Positions 8,573 to 17,874 of a stretch of 64,000 nt of DNA are shown in pieces. Below the pieces are notes generated by a model. It saw only the letters and a list, made by a program, of their open reading frames with translations. It searched no databases and had not been told where the DNA came from. Origin of the DNA: Ramlibacter sp. (lineage in GTDB: Bacteria; Pseudomonadota; Gammaproteobacteria; Burkholderiales; Burkholderiaceae_C). A program made the position numbers and the translations under genes. How positions within the stretch are numbered: the first letter of the stretch is position 1; each line of letters opens with the position of its first letter. The DNA lies in assembly GCA_016713005.1 (NCBI GenBank), contig JADJPY010000006.1, positions 1-64,000 on the forward strand, read 5' to 3'.

Positions 8573-8952
8573 TGAACACACCAGACGCTCTCCAAAACCG
8601 CAATGTTTACAGCCAGCTCATGAGCGATTTCGCGCGGAGTGCAAGTCAAGCGGCCGAACTTCGTTGGCGGTGGCTGGCTGCTGCCCACATCGTCGGTCAG
8701 AGCGATCTTCGGCTGCACTGTCATGTGCATGCCGTCATGTTCGGCTACGCTGTTCGCATCCGGGACTGGCCAGAGGCAGGCGGACAGCTGTTTCGCTTGG
8801 CGCTGGTGCCCTTGGGCCATTTGCTGGGCAAGCTTCCCGCTGGCAACATTGGACGAGCCACGGTCAACGCGTTCCAACCCATGTCCGTTAGCTCCGACAT
8901 GCAGGAAATCATCTCGAAGGCGCGCCAGGCGGCCGCCCGGGCGCGGGTATGA
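8572..8952 (+). CDS. DUF3703 family protein
   Basis: 126 residues from ATG 8572, which overlaps the preceding TGA by one base. The sequence AAHIVGQSDLRLHCHVHAVM, GYAVRIRDWPEAGGQLFRLA, PLGHLLGKLPAGNIGRATVN and FQPMSV matches my memory of DUF3703, a soluble family of unknown role often found beside heavy-metal efflux genes. Conserved His residues (AAHIVGQ, HCHVHAVM) could bind metal, but this is inference. It lies between cadA and czcI. Confidence 0.7.
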   Translation: MNTPDALQNRNVYSQLMSDFARSASQAAELRWRWLAAAHIVGQSDLRLHCHVHAVMFGYAVRIRDWPEAGGQLFRLALVPLGHLLGKLPAGNIGRATVNAFQPMSVSSDMQEIISKARQAAARARV

Positions 8953-9039
8953 AACTCAGTATGCGAGATAGCAGCAAGGTCCGGCCCGATTCCCTGTGCA
9001 TGCCCCTGGGCCAGAAATTTTTCACTTAGAATCCGCCCC

Positions 9040-9411
9040 ATGCGACGTTGGTTTCTCGTCTCCTTGCTGCTCATGGTGCAGCTCCAGTTCGCCTGGGGCG
9101 CGGCCGCCGCATATTGCGGGCACGAGACGTCCGGGGTGCCTTCCACTCATTTCGGCCATCACGAGCATCGCCATCATGGCGATGACTCCCGGGCGCTGAC
9201 CTCGGAGAAAGACAGCAACGGCCTGGGAATTCTCCATGCCGATTGCGGTAGCTGTCATTTCGGAACCTCTGGAACGTTGCCTGCCCCGTGCACTGTCGTG
9301 GCCGAGCAGGGCCAGTCCGAGTACCTCGCTGAGCGAGGACCACGCTTCAGTTCCCACGTCCCTGCCGCACCTGAACGTCCTGATCGAATCGCACACCTAG
9401 CTGCTGCCTGA
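9040..9411 (+). CDS. czcI: CzcI-family periplasmic protein
   Basis: 123 residues. Signal peptide MRRWFLVSLLLMVQLQFAWG is followed by AAAAYCGHE, a His cluster (HFGHHEHRHHGDD), and ADCGSCHFG. This layout is that of CzcI, the small first gene of czcICBA operons, thought to modulate the efflux system. It is 92 bp ahead of czcC. A possible -10 (TAGAAT) lies at 9027-9032. Confidence 0.85.
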   Translation: MRRWFLVSLLLMVQLQFAWGAAAAYCGHETSGVPSTHFGHHEHRHHGDDSRALTSEKDSNGLGILHADCGSCHFGTSGTLPAPCTVVAEQGQSEYLAERGPRFSSHVPAAPERPDRIAHLAAA

Positions 9412-9503
9412 TTCGGTGGCGGCATCGCGTCCGCCCGTCTTTGACCGACGTTACCCGATGTCGCCTTCGGTTTACTTTTCCATAAGCCAAGAAGGATGAT
9501 TCG

Positions 9504-10782
9504 ATGCAATTTCCCATTCTCGCGCTGGCCCTCGTGCTGGTTGCCTTCACTGTGCCCCCAAGCGCACAGAGTTCGCCTGCGGGGAACCCCTTATCCCTCG
9601 CCGAAGCGATGCGCCTGGCCGAGGCCGGCAACACAGCGGTGCGATCCCGCGAGGCTCAACTCGCCGCCGCCGAGGGCGCACGCAGTGAAGCCGCTTCCCC
9701 GTTCTTCAATAACCCCGAGCTGAGCGTCGAAAAATCGCGCCGGCGGCCCCCCCCTCCCGACGCGAGTACGACGGAATGGACTGCAGGCATTTCCCAGCCG
9801 ATCGAGATCGCGGGTCAGCAGTCCCGCCGGCGCGAGGCCGCAGCGGCCTCCCTGGAGGCGTTGCGTGCGGAAATAGACGATGCGCGACGGCAGGCGCGCG
9901 CGGACGCAGCAACCCGCTTCTTTGCCTTGTTGGCCGCACAGCGACGACTGGCTATCGAGCAACGCTCATTTGAGCTCTTCGACCGCACCTCGCAGGCGGT
10001 CGCCAAGCGCCGAAGCGCGGGAGAGGACACTCGCCTGGACGCCAACGTGGCATTGATTGAGGCGGAGCGTGCACGCAACGCGGTTGCGCGGGCACGCGAG
10101 CAAATCCTTGAAGCGCGCGGCGAACTGGCCACCGTGCTGCAGTTGCCGGCTGCGGCGCTGCCTGAGATTGCGGGAGAGATTGGTACACCCATTGGGGACC
10201 GCCTTCCCTACAGGCTGGATCAACTGGAGTCTTCCACTCAAGCGCACTCAAGGCAGCGGGCTTTTGCCGCCCGTCAGGAAGCGGCGCAAGCTCGCCTCGC
10301 CTTGGCACAGGCAGGCCGGTACCCAGACCTGACCGTGGGGGTTAAAGTTGGCCGGGAAGGCCCCGGCATTGCTCGCGAGCGAGTCACCACGCTGGCGCTT
10401 TCTGTGCCGCTTCCGCTCTTTAAGCGCAACGACGCTGCCATCGGTGAAGCAGTGACAGCCGCCACCCAAGCCGAAATCGACCGTACAAGCGCCATGCGCG
10501 ATGCGCAGGGCTCAGGTCAGGCGGCTTTGGAGCAAGCTCGAAAGCCAGCAGGAGCGCGTGCAGCGCCTGCAGCGCACCATGCTTGCGGCCTCTACTGATA
10601 ACCAGCAGCTTGCCGCGAAATCCAGGCAGGCTGGCCAAATCGGCCTTCTGGAGCAACTTATCGTCAACCGCCAGGCACTGGACGCCGAGCGCGATCTGAT
10701 CGAAGCGCTGGCTGACTATCACACGACCCGAATCGAACTTGAAAACGCGGCCGGCTGGTCGCAGGAAGGAACTGCGCGATGA
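9504..10782 (+). pseudogene. czcC: CzcC outer-membrane efflux factor, one frameshift
   Basis: The signal peptide and an OEP/TolC-type alpha-barrel repeat run from 9504 to about 10508 (LSLAEAMRLAEAGN, QPIEIAGQQSRRREAAAASL, YPDLTVGVKVGREGPG, LPLFKRNDAAIGEA). One extra G in a GGG run near 10509 moves the rest (QVRRLWSKLESQQERVQRLQ ... QLIVNRQALDAERDLIEALA) to another frame ending at 10782. Without that base it is an intact protein of about 425 residues. It should form the outer-membrane channel of CzcCBA. The stop overlaps the czcB start. A homopolymer error is a serious alternative to true loss. Confidence 0.85.
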
Positions 10783-12014
10783 ATATGTATAACGATGCCG
10801 TTGGGAGCCCTGTGCGCTTAACTGCGATGGCCGTGGCCTTGTCTATGGTGTTTGCACTGGCTGCTTGCGGCAAGAGCGGTGAGAAGGACGAACATGCCGG
10901 TGAAGGCGCCAAGCATGCAGAGCACGCTGGCGAGAAGAAAGAGAAGGAAGGGGAAGGCGAACACAAGGAAGGCGAAAAGGAACTGACCCTGACCACCGAA
11001 GAGGCGGAGAAAGCCGGCGTCAAGGTTCAGGAGATCAAGACCGAAGCCTTGGGCGAAACCATCGTGGTGACCGCTACGATCGAGCCCAACCAGGAGCGCG
11101 TTGTGCGGGTGGCGCCACGCGTTGAGGGAAGAGTCATCTCTATGCCAGCGAAGCTCGGTGACCGGGTAGCCGTGGGGCAGACCCTGGCGACTCTGGACAG
11201 TGTTGCTGTGGGCGAAGCTCACGCGGCGTGGGTCCAGGCCCAGGCTGAGCTGCAGATAGCAGAAAGCGATTTCAAGCGGGCTGAGTCGCTTATCGCGGAC
11301 GAAATCATCCCACGCAAGGACTTCCTGCGTGCCCAAGCCGAAAGAGACAAGGCCGCGGCCAGCGCCCGCAACTCCTCAGATCGGTTACGACTGCTCGGAG
11401 GGGCGCCACGGGCGCAAGGTGGCGGTGTATCCACCTTCGCCTTGACTTCGCCTTTCGCGGGCACCGTGATCGAGAAAAAGGCCACTTTAGGTGGCCTGGC
11501 CAGCCCGAGCGAACCGATCTTCACCATTGCCGACCTGGGCCGGGTCTGGATTCAGGCGGCCCTGCCGGAATCTGCTCTGGCGAAAGTGCAGGTAGGCGCC
11601 GGCGCTAAAGTGACGGTGCCGGCCTACCCCGCCGAGGCATTCAGCGGACGCGTGACGCATATCGGCGCTGGGGTCAACAAGGATACGCGCACAGTGGCTG
11701 CGCGCATCGAAATCGCAAACGCGGACGGGCGCCTGAAGCCCGAAATGTTCGCCACGGCAACCATCGAGGTGGCTGGCGAGAAGCGCGGCGTCATGGCGCT
11801 GCCTGACGAAGCAATCGTGCTGATGCAAGGGCAACCCACAGTCTTCGTCTTTGAACAGGGCGCCTACGAGGCGCGTTTGGTCGAGCCCGGCGAACGGATC
11901 GGCGGGCGTACGGTTCTCAAGTCCGGCATCAAACCGGGCGAGCAGGTCGTGACTTCGGGCGCCTATGCGCTAAAGGCTCGTCAGCAGAAGTCACAGCTCG
12001 GCCACGGGCATTGA
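10779..12014 (+). CDS. czcB: CzcB periplasmic adaptor (membrane fusion protein)
   Basis: 411 residues starting in an ATGA overlap with czcC. A lipoprotein signal (FALAAC, Cys about 29) is followed by a His/Glu/Lys-rich stretch (EHAGEGAKHAEHAGE) likely to bind metal. The body has a barrel-sandwich/lipoyl half (VAPRVEGRVISMPAKLGDRV), a helical hairpin, a second lipoyl half (LTSPFAGTVIEKKATLGGLA) and beta-barrel and membrane-proximal parts. It links the inner-membrane pump CzcA to CzcC. Confidence 0.92.
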   Translation: MNMYNDAVGSPVRLTAMAVALSMVFALAACGKSGEKDEHAGEGAKHAEHAGEKKEKEGEGEHKEGEKELTLTTEEAEKAGVKVQEIKTEALGETIVVTATIEPNQERVVRVAPRVEGRVISMPAKLGDRVAVGQTLATLDSVAVGEAHAAWVQAQAELQIAESDFKRAESLIADEIIPRKDFLRAQAERDKAAASARNSSDRLRLLGGAPRAQGGGVSTFALTSPFAGTVIEKKATLGGLASPSEPIFTIADLGRVWIQAALPESALAKVQVGAGAKVTVPAYPAEAFSGRVTHIGAGVNKDTRTVAARIEIANADGRLKPEMFATATIEVAGEKRGVMALPDEAIVLMQGQPTVFVFEQGAYEARLVEPGERIGGRTVLKSGIKPGEQVVTSGAYALKARQQKSQLGHGH

Positions 12015-12029
12015 GAAGGATTACAAAAA

Positions 12030-15000
12030 ATGCTCAATGCAATAGTTGAAGCCTCCCTGCGCTACAAGGTGCTGGTGATGGTTGGGTTCTTGGTGATGGT
12101 GGGTCTGGGCGTAATGGCATTTCGGCAGGTGCCGGTGGATGCCTTCCCCGATGTCACGCCGACCCAGGTGAACATCTATACCGAATCCCCGGGCGTCGCC
12201 GCTGAAGATATCGAACGTCTCCTCACGGTGCCGATCGAAGCCGCAATGGCAGGTCTTGCCAAGGTCGAGGTCGTGCGGTCGGTGTCATTGTTCGGCCTGT
12301 CGTACGTGGGGGTCTATTTCTCGGATGACGTTGACATCTACTTTGCCCGCCGTCTGGTTGGCGAGAAGCTGCAGGAGGTCAAGGGCCGCTTGCCCCAGGG
12401 CTACGGGGAGCCGGAACTCGGGCCCAACAGCTCAGGCCTGGGCCAGGTCTTCTGGTACACCATTGAGGATGCCGACAAAAAACTGAGTGCAATGGATCTG
12501 CGGACCCTGCACGACTGGACGGTGCGGCTGATCTTGCGCACGGCGCCCGGTGTGGACGACGTAACGACCTGGGGCGGGCACGAGAAGCAATTCCAGGTTC
12601 AGATAGATCCTCGTTTGCTGGTGAAGTATGGTCTGTCGTTCAAGGACGTGATGGAGCGCCTTGCGGCCAACAACAAGCAGGTCGGCGGCCAGTACCTGAA
12701 CATCGGGGTCGAACAGTACCTGGTTCGCGGTCTCGGACTGGTCAGCAATGCCGCCGATATCGGCGGGATCGTCGTCACTGAACGAGGAGGCTCGCCAATC
12801 TACATCCGGGACATTGCCACGGTGAAGGAGGCACCGGCGGTGCGCTTTGGCGCCGTAACACGAAACGGCCAGGAAACCGTGCTGGGTATCGCTCTGGCGC
12901 GGATCAACGAGAACGCAGCGACTGTGGTCTCGGCCGTCAAGGCCAAGATGGCGATTGCGCAGGCGGCGCTGCCCAAGGGCATTGAGCTTAAATCGGTTTA
13001 CGACAGGACCGAGATCGTCGACAAGGCGCTGTCCACAGCCAAGAGCGCTCTGGTGGAAGGCTCGATCCTTGTCGCCGTCATCCTGTTCTTGTTCCTGGGC
13101 GAATTCCGCTCAGCGATTGTCGTGATCGTGACGCTGCCCCTGGCCATGCTGTTCGCCTTCATCATGATGAGCCGCTTTGGTATGTCTGCCAATTTAATGT
13201 CACTGGCCGGCCTGGCCATCGGCATCGGAATGATGGTGGATGGGGCGGTGGTGATGGTGGAGAACGCATTCCGGCTGTTGTCTCATGCGCGCGAGAGCGG
13301 CAGGCCCATCAATCGCACCCATGTGGTTCTTGAGGCGGCCCGCGAAGTGGCGAACCCGATCGCCTTCGCGATCATGATCATCATCGTCGTGTTCCTGCCG
13401 CTGTTCTCCCTGACGGGCCTGGAAGGCAAGTTGTTCAAGCCCATGGCGCTAACCATCACCTTCGCCATGGCCGGGTCGCTGCTGCTGTCGCTGACCCTGG
13501 TGCCGGTGCTGGCGGCGCTGATTCTCAAGCCGAAGGAAGAAAAGGACACCTGGCTGGTCCGCAAGGCAAAAAACATCTATTTGCCGTCGCTGGATTGGGC
13601 GTTGGACCACAAGAAGAAGGTCATGACCGCGGCGTTGGCGCTGCTGGCCGTCTCTCTGGCCTTGTTCCCGTTCCTCGGCAAGGAGTTCATGCCAACGCTC
13701 CAGGAAGACTCGATCATGTTCCGCGTTGTCGGCATCCCCTCAACATCGTTGGACGAGTCGATCCGGGTCGCCAACGTGATGGATGCCAAGCTGCGCGCAA
13801 AGTACCCGCAGGTGCTTTCCGTGCTGGCCACCATCGGCCGCGCCGAGAAAGGCGAAACCGCCGACGTGAACTACATGGAGGTCCTACTCGACCTGAAACC
13901 CCAGGACGATTGGCCGACCAAACAGTCCTATGCAGCGCTGGGCAAGGAGATGCAGGAGTATCTTGAAGGCGAGGTACAGACAGCGGTCTTCGGCGCAACC
14001 CAGCCTATCCAGATGCGGGTGGAGGAGCTGATTTCCGGGGTGCGGGCCACCTTGGCGATCAAGATCTATGGCGAGGACTTGGACAAGCTGGAGGACCTTT
14101 CCGCGCAGATCAAGGGAGTTGTGGGTACCGTGCCAGGCGTGGCCGACCTGTCCGCGGAGGCGAACAAGGGCAAGCCACAGATGGTGATCAAGGTGGACCG
14201 CGCGGCCGCGGCCCGGTATGGCTTGAACGCCGACGATATCCTCCAGGTGGTGCAAGCCGGGATTGGCGGCGAGACAGTTTCAACGCTCATCGAAGGCACG
14301 AAGCGCTTTGACATCGCGGTCCGGCTGGCCGAAGAGTTTCGCAGCAGTCCGGCCGCTATCGCCAATATCCCCATTCGCACTTCCGAAGGTGCGCTGGTGC
14401 CGTTCTCCCAGGTCGCCAAGATTGAGTTGGACGAGGGCTACACGTTCGTGCGCCGGGAGGCTCTGCAGCGATATGCGGTGTTGCAGATGGACGTGCAGGG
14501 GCGCGACGTGGATAGCTTTGTGAAGGAAGCTGACGCCGCCATCAAGGCAAAAGTGAAGATGCCCACAGGCTATTGGGTTGAATGGGGCGGAGCCTTTGAA
14601 AACCAGCAGCGCGCCATGGCCCGTCTGGCGGTCATCGTGCCGCTGACCATTGGCCTCATCTTCATCCTGCTGTACACGGCTTTCAACTCCTTGCGGCATG
14701 CCACGCTGATCATTGCCAACGTTCCCTTCGCCATCATCGGCGGGATCATCGGCTTGTTCATGACCAGGCAGTACCTGTCCGTGCCGTCGGCCATCGGTTT
14801 CATCGCGGTCTTCGGGGTGGCCATGTTGAACGGCATCGTGCTCGTGACCTTCCTGAACGACCAGCGAAAGCATGGCCTGTCTATTCGCGATGCGGTACGC
14901 CAGGGCGCGGCAATGCGCTTGCGCCCCGTTCTCATGACGGCGTCCGTCGCCATCCTTGGGTTGGTGCCCATGCTTATTTCATCGGGCGTCGGCGCCGAAA

Positions 15001-15167
15001 CTCAACGCCCCCTGGCGACCGTGGTTGTTGGCGGTCTGATCACCTCTACGCTGCTGACGTTGCTGCTGCTGCCGCTTATCTACGAATGGTCTGAAACACG
15101 CGCCGAGGCCAAGCTTAGAGCGCTGGAAGCGCGGAACGAAGAGACACCAACCGCCAAGCCTTTATAG
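12030..15167 (+). CDS. czcA: CzcA/CusA-family heavy-metal RND efflux pump
   Basis: 1045 residues, 12 predicted membrane helices and two large periplasmic loops in the usual RND order. The helix-4 motif reads GIGMMVDGAVVMVEN. The second Asp and the VEN end are as in CzcA, but the first Asp of the classical DFG is Gly here, so substrate range is uncertain within the HME-RND group. It takes metal from periplasm or cytoplasm and drives it out with protons. It lies 15 bp after czcB and 10 bp before the PII-like gene, so one operon. Confidence 0.92.
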   Translation: MLNAIVEASLRYKVLVMVGFLVMVGLGVMAFRQVPVDAFPDVTPTQVNIYTESPGVAAEDIERLLTVPIEAAMAGLAKVEVVRSVSLFGLSYVGVYFSDDVDIYFARRLVGEKLQEVKGRLPQGYGEPELGPNSSGLGQVFWYTIEDADKKLSAMDLRTLHDWTVRLILRTAPGVDDVTTWGGHEKQFQVQIDPRLLVKYGLSFKDVMERLAANNKQVGGQYLNIGVEQYLVRGLGLVSNAADIGGIVVTERGGSPIYIRDIATVKEAPAVRFGAVTRNGQETVLGIALARINENAATVVSAVKAKMAIAQAALPKGIELKSVYDRTEIVDKALSTAKSALVEGSILVAVILFLFLGEFRSAIVVIVTLPLAMLFAFIMMSRFGMSANLMSLAGLAIGIGMMVDGAVVMVENAFRLLSHARESGRPINRTHVVLEAAREVANPIAFAIMIIIVVFLPLFSLTGLEGKLFKPMALTITFAMAGSLLLSLTLVPVLAALILKPKEEKDTWLVRKAKNIYLPSLDWALDHKKKVMTAALALLAVSLALFPFLGKEFMPTLQEDSIMFRVVGIPSTSLDESIRVANVMDAKLRAKYPQVLSVLATIGRAEKGETADVNYMEVLLDLKPQDDWPTKQSYAALGKEMQEYLEGEVQTAVFGATQPIQMRVEELISGVRATLAIKIYGEDLDKLEDLSAQIKGVVGTVPGVADLSAEANKGKPQMVIKVDRAAAARYGLNADDILQVVQAGIGGETVSTLIEGTKRFDIAVRLAEEFRSSPAAIANIPIRTSEGALVPFSQVAKIELDEGYTFVRREALQRYAVLQMDVQGRDVDSFVKEADAAIKAKVKMPTGYWVEWGGAFENQQRAMARLAVIVPLTIGLIFILLYTAFNSLRHATLIIANVPFAIIGGIIGLFMTRQYLSVPSAIGFIAVFGVAMLNGIVLVTFLNDQRKHGLSIRDAVRQGAAMRLRPVLMTASVAILGLVPMLISSGVGAETQRPLATVVVGGLITSTLLTLLLLPLIYEWSETRAEAKLRALEARNEETPTAKPL

Positions 15168-15177
15168 AGGAGACAAC

Positions 15178-15516
15178 ATGAACGAAATCAAAGCTTATGT
15201 GCATCGCAGCCGGGTTGCCGACGTGATCGCCGCCCTGAAAAACAGCCCTACCTGGGGCGGGACGCGGGGTGACCGCCGGCACAATCTCGCCCTGTACATC
15301 GTCAAAGGCTTTCTGCATGCCGACGAGGTTGCGGAGCAGCATTTCTCAATGGAATTGGGTGACGAAGTCGTCAACGAGTACAAACTGGAGTTGTTGTGTG
15401 AGGATAGCGAGACCGACGAGTTCATTCTCGCGATCTCCACTGCCGCGCACACGGGTCAGCCTGTTGCAGGGTGGATCACCGTTTCCGTGCTCGCCCAAGC
15501 CATCCCCATTCGCTAG
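15178..15516 (+). CDS. PII-like signalling protein linked to metal RND pump
   Basis: 112 residues, P-II fold: MNEIKAYVHRSRVADVIAAL, LALYIVKGFLHADEVAEQHF, DEVVNEYKLELLCEDSETDE and FILAISTAAHTGQPVAGWIT. The last part replaces the KIFV-type B-loop of nitrogen PII proteins with HTGQPVAGWI. The T-loop tyrosine is not obvious. PII paralogues beside CzcA/CusA pumps are known as a separate subgroup (often called PII-NG), probably sensing a nucleotide or metal to tune the pump; that role here is inferred from position 10 bp after czcA. Confidence 0.8.
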   Translation: MNEIKAYVHRSRVADVIAALKNSPTWGGTRGDRRHNLALYIVKGFLHADEVAEQHFSMELGDEVVNEYKLELLCEDSETDEFILAISTAAHTGQPVAGWITVSVLAQAIPIR

Positions 15517-15551
15517 TTCCCTATTTCTATTACCAACCGAAAGGAAAACCC

Positions 15552-15920
15552 ATGAACCGATTTCTAATTTCTCTTCTCGCGGCCTCCGCATTTTCTCTGC
15601 CCGCGTTTGCGAAGGAAGATCACACTCCCAAGCACGGCGGTGTCGTCGTGGAAACCAAGGCCGGTGATCTCGAGCTTGTCGCGAAAGCCGACTCGATGGT
15701 CATTCACGTCAGCGATCATGGCAAGCCTATGAAGCTCACCAGCGCCACGGGCAAGGTCACTGTTTTCAATGGCAATGACAAGGCGGAGGCGCCGCTTGCC
15801 CTGGTTGGCGACAAGCTTGAAGCCAAAGGCACATTCAAGGTGGCAGCTGGCGCCAAGGTGTTGGCCGAGGTGTCTCTCAATGGGAAACCGACGGTTGCCG
15901 CGCGGTTCACGCTCAAGTAA
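15552..15920 (+). CDS. periplasmic protein of the czc operon, unknown function
   Basis: 122 residues from ATG 15552 with GGAAA upstream. Signal peptide MNRFLISLLAASAFSLPAFA. The mature part begins KEDHTPKHGGVVVETKAGD, a His-containing start, then a small all-beta domain ending AARFTLK. Similar short KHGG proteins occur at the end of metal RND operons and are presumed periplasmic metal binders. No enzyme motif is seen. Confidence 0.75.
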   Translation: MNRFLISLLAASAFSLPAFAKEDHTPKHGGVVVETKAGDLELVAKADSMVIHVSDHGKPMKLTSATGKVTVFNGNDKAEAPLALVGDKLEAKGTFKVAAGAKVLAEVSLNGKPTVAARFTLK

Positions 15921-16002
15921 ACACAGCTCATCGAGAGCGTCGTAAGGCGCTTCCAGTGGTGCCCACCAGGAGGACCAGACCATACTTCGCCGTGTAACGG
16001 AT

Positions 16003-16227
16003 GTGCCGCTGGCCATGACTCTGCTCTGGATCTGGATGGCCATTGTGGTGATGATCGTCCTGGGGTATCTGTTGATTCGAGGGTACCGAAAGCGGCACCC
16101 TCGACGCAGCCCAGAACCTGAGGGCCGCTACGCGCAGCAATTGCAGCGTCGCCTGAACAGGCACCGCATTGAAGCGGGCGCTTCAAAAAATTCGAAAACC
16201 GCTCCCAACCGGAAGGGATCCTCATGA
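16003..16227 (+). CDS. small single-helix membrane protein
   Basis: About 70-74 residues. Starts with GTG at 16003 or ATG at 16015; AGGAGG at 15968-15973 is too far from either for a clear choice. One membrane helix (MTLLWIWMAIVVMIVLGYLL) is followed by a basic cytoplasmic tail (RGYRKRHPRRS). The stop overlaps the next start. Family not recognised; probably an accessory of the metal operon. Confidence 0.55.
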   Translation: MPLAMTLLWIWMAIVVMIVLGYLLIRGYRKRHPRRSPEPEGRYAQQLQRRLNRHRIEAGASKNSKTAPNRKGSS

Positions 16228-16580
16228 TGCTCAAGAATTCCGTAGGCGCAAGTTTGATCGCTGCACTGTCCGCTACAGGCTGCGCATTGGTGTACGAAGG
16301 AAAGTACGATTGGCATGACGGCTGGCGCGAGGCGCAGGTTCTACAGATCGGCAGCGCCGCGGATATTGAAAGGCCGCGGTTCTCTGATTGCCGCGGGCAA
16401 ATGACATCCCAGCAATTGGCAATGAGCCAGTTTGCCGTTCTTTCCTATACGCACATGGCGCGCAAGCGTCACAGGGTTGTACCGTTGCAAGCGGGCCAGT
16501 CAGGTGCCGTAGGCGACCAGGTCTACATGCAAATCACCAGCTGCGATGGGCCACTCGTTGCGCGCAAGTCGCGCGCGTAG
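16224..16580 (+). CDS. putative lipoprotein, unknown function
   Basis: 118 residues starting ATGATG in overlap with the previous stop. The lipobox SATGC sets Cys at about residue 20, followed by ALVYEGKYDWHDGWREAQVL and a short domain with two further Cys (SDCRGQ, TSCDG). Not recognised beyond this. It ends the plus-strand cargo; the genes after it are on the minus strand and convergent. Confidence 0.6.
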   Translation: MMLKNSVGASLIAALSATGCALVYEGKYDWHDGWREAQVLQIGSAADIERPRFSDCRGQMTSQQLAMSQFAVLSYTHMARKRHRVVPLQAGQSGAVGDQVYMQITSCDGPLVARKSRA

Positions 16581-16616
16581 CCGCAGGGGAGACCAGATTC
16601 GCATGTCGCGCCTGGT

Positions 16617-17874
16617 TCACACAATCCCTTCATAGAGAATTTTCCATTGCGTGCCACGCCGTTCCCAGTACTGGCGGATGGTTCGACCCGCCCTTGAGCC
16701 AGCGATGACCTCGCCAAACGTCGCCACCATGATCTCAGCTTCGCCAACAGAACGGAGAAACGAAATGTCGTTGAGTTGAAAAGCACGTCCCTTGGCGCGC
16801 GCAATATCCGCTTGGAGCGTCGATGCGTAAGCAGCCAGGTCCTGCCATCAGCGCTGAAATCAGCGGCGTAGTAGGTCAGCAGTCTGGCATGTTCGCCGGC
16901 GGACTTCGCCACGGCCCATGAGCGCAGCAACGCCTCGAAGGCCTTTCTCTCGGCCGCCAGGCTTTGGTCGGTCACCCAGGTCAGATTCTTGTCGATCAGC
17001 ACCGGCGTTGTGCGAATTTCCACCGTTCGGATGATGCGATCGAGGTCAGGGTTGGCCACGGCGATGCAACCATCGGTTGCAAGAGGCGCGCGGGAGAACT
17101 GGCTTGACGGCGTGCCGTGTAGCCAGATGCCGCTGCCTGTCTTGCCGCGTCGCACGTCGAAGGCATTCGGGTAGTTGATCGGCAGCGCGCCGGAGCCGTA
17201 GAGGTCCTTCAGGCTTTTCGGGTCGAGACTGCTGGTGATGAAATAAAGCCCGAGCGGCGTGCGCTGGTCACCCTCGACGGTCTTGCCGACACCGGCCTTG
17301 CCCACGGAAATGTAGTCGTCCCTAGAAGCCTGGCGCGCGCCGCGAGTTCTCGAAGAGGTAGAGACGGGCCTTGGACACGTCGATTGCGATGGCGTGTTTG
17401 TTGCGCGCCGAGAGAGCCACGAACTTCGACGGAATGGAATCTGCAGGTGGGCGATCGTTCAGCGCGCTGATGCGAAGCTGCGATTCCGAGCGGAGATCCT
17501 GCAAAGTTCCATGGGCGGTCCGCGCCAGATCGTCGGGAATGTCCCCAAGCATGCGAACTGGTTTCACCCGCGCGGTGAGGAGATCGCCATGGACAAGCTG
17601 GGCCAGCTGAAAGTTGGGATGATCCTTGACAAGTTTTTCGGCTGCCTCGATGGCCAAACGGCTGCTGCCACGGGCGATCAACCGGTAGATCTCGATCAGA
17701 CGAGCCTCCGCGGCGCCATCCTGGGCGCGGGGTGCTTGCCAGCTGATCTGCCCTGATTTGAGCGGCTGAGCGCCGGCCTGCCCCAGGCCGTGGCCGAGGC
17801 GACAGAAGAAGCGCCCCAGCCGACGCCGTGGCGGACCCTTGCGGTAGGCGCCGCAACATCTGCGAGTGACTCAT
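16617..17874 (-). pseudogene. L,D-transpeptidase (YkuD), three frameshifts
   Basis: Start 17874 overlaps the sco stop. The first ~25 residues change frame near 17800 into LIEIYRLIARGSSRLAIEAA (a TPR-like helical part). A second shift near 17320 leads into GKAGVGKTVEGDQRTPLGLY, the YkuD core with GIWLHGTPSSQF and the catalytic LATDGCIAVANPDL. A third shift near 16845 leads to an NTF2-like tail ending QWKILYEGIV. The family cross-links peptidoglycan in the periplasm. With the indels corrected it would be about 410 residues. Confidence 0.8.

Noticed and set aside
16661..16680. Further copy of the 54 bp repeat (CCAGTACTGGCGGATGGTTC)
   Set aside because: Only the CCAGTACTGG core matches; it is coding sequence of the L,D-transpeptidase tail and lacks the GCTAT...ATAGC end.
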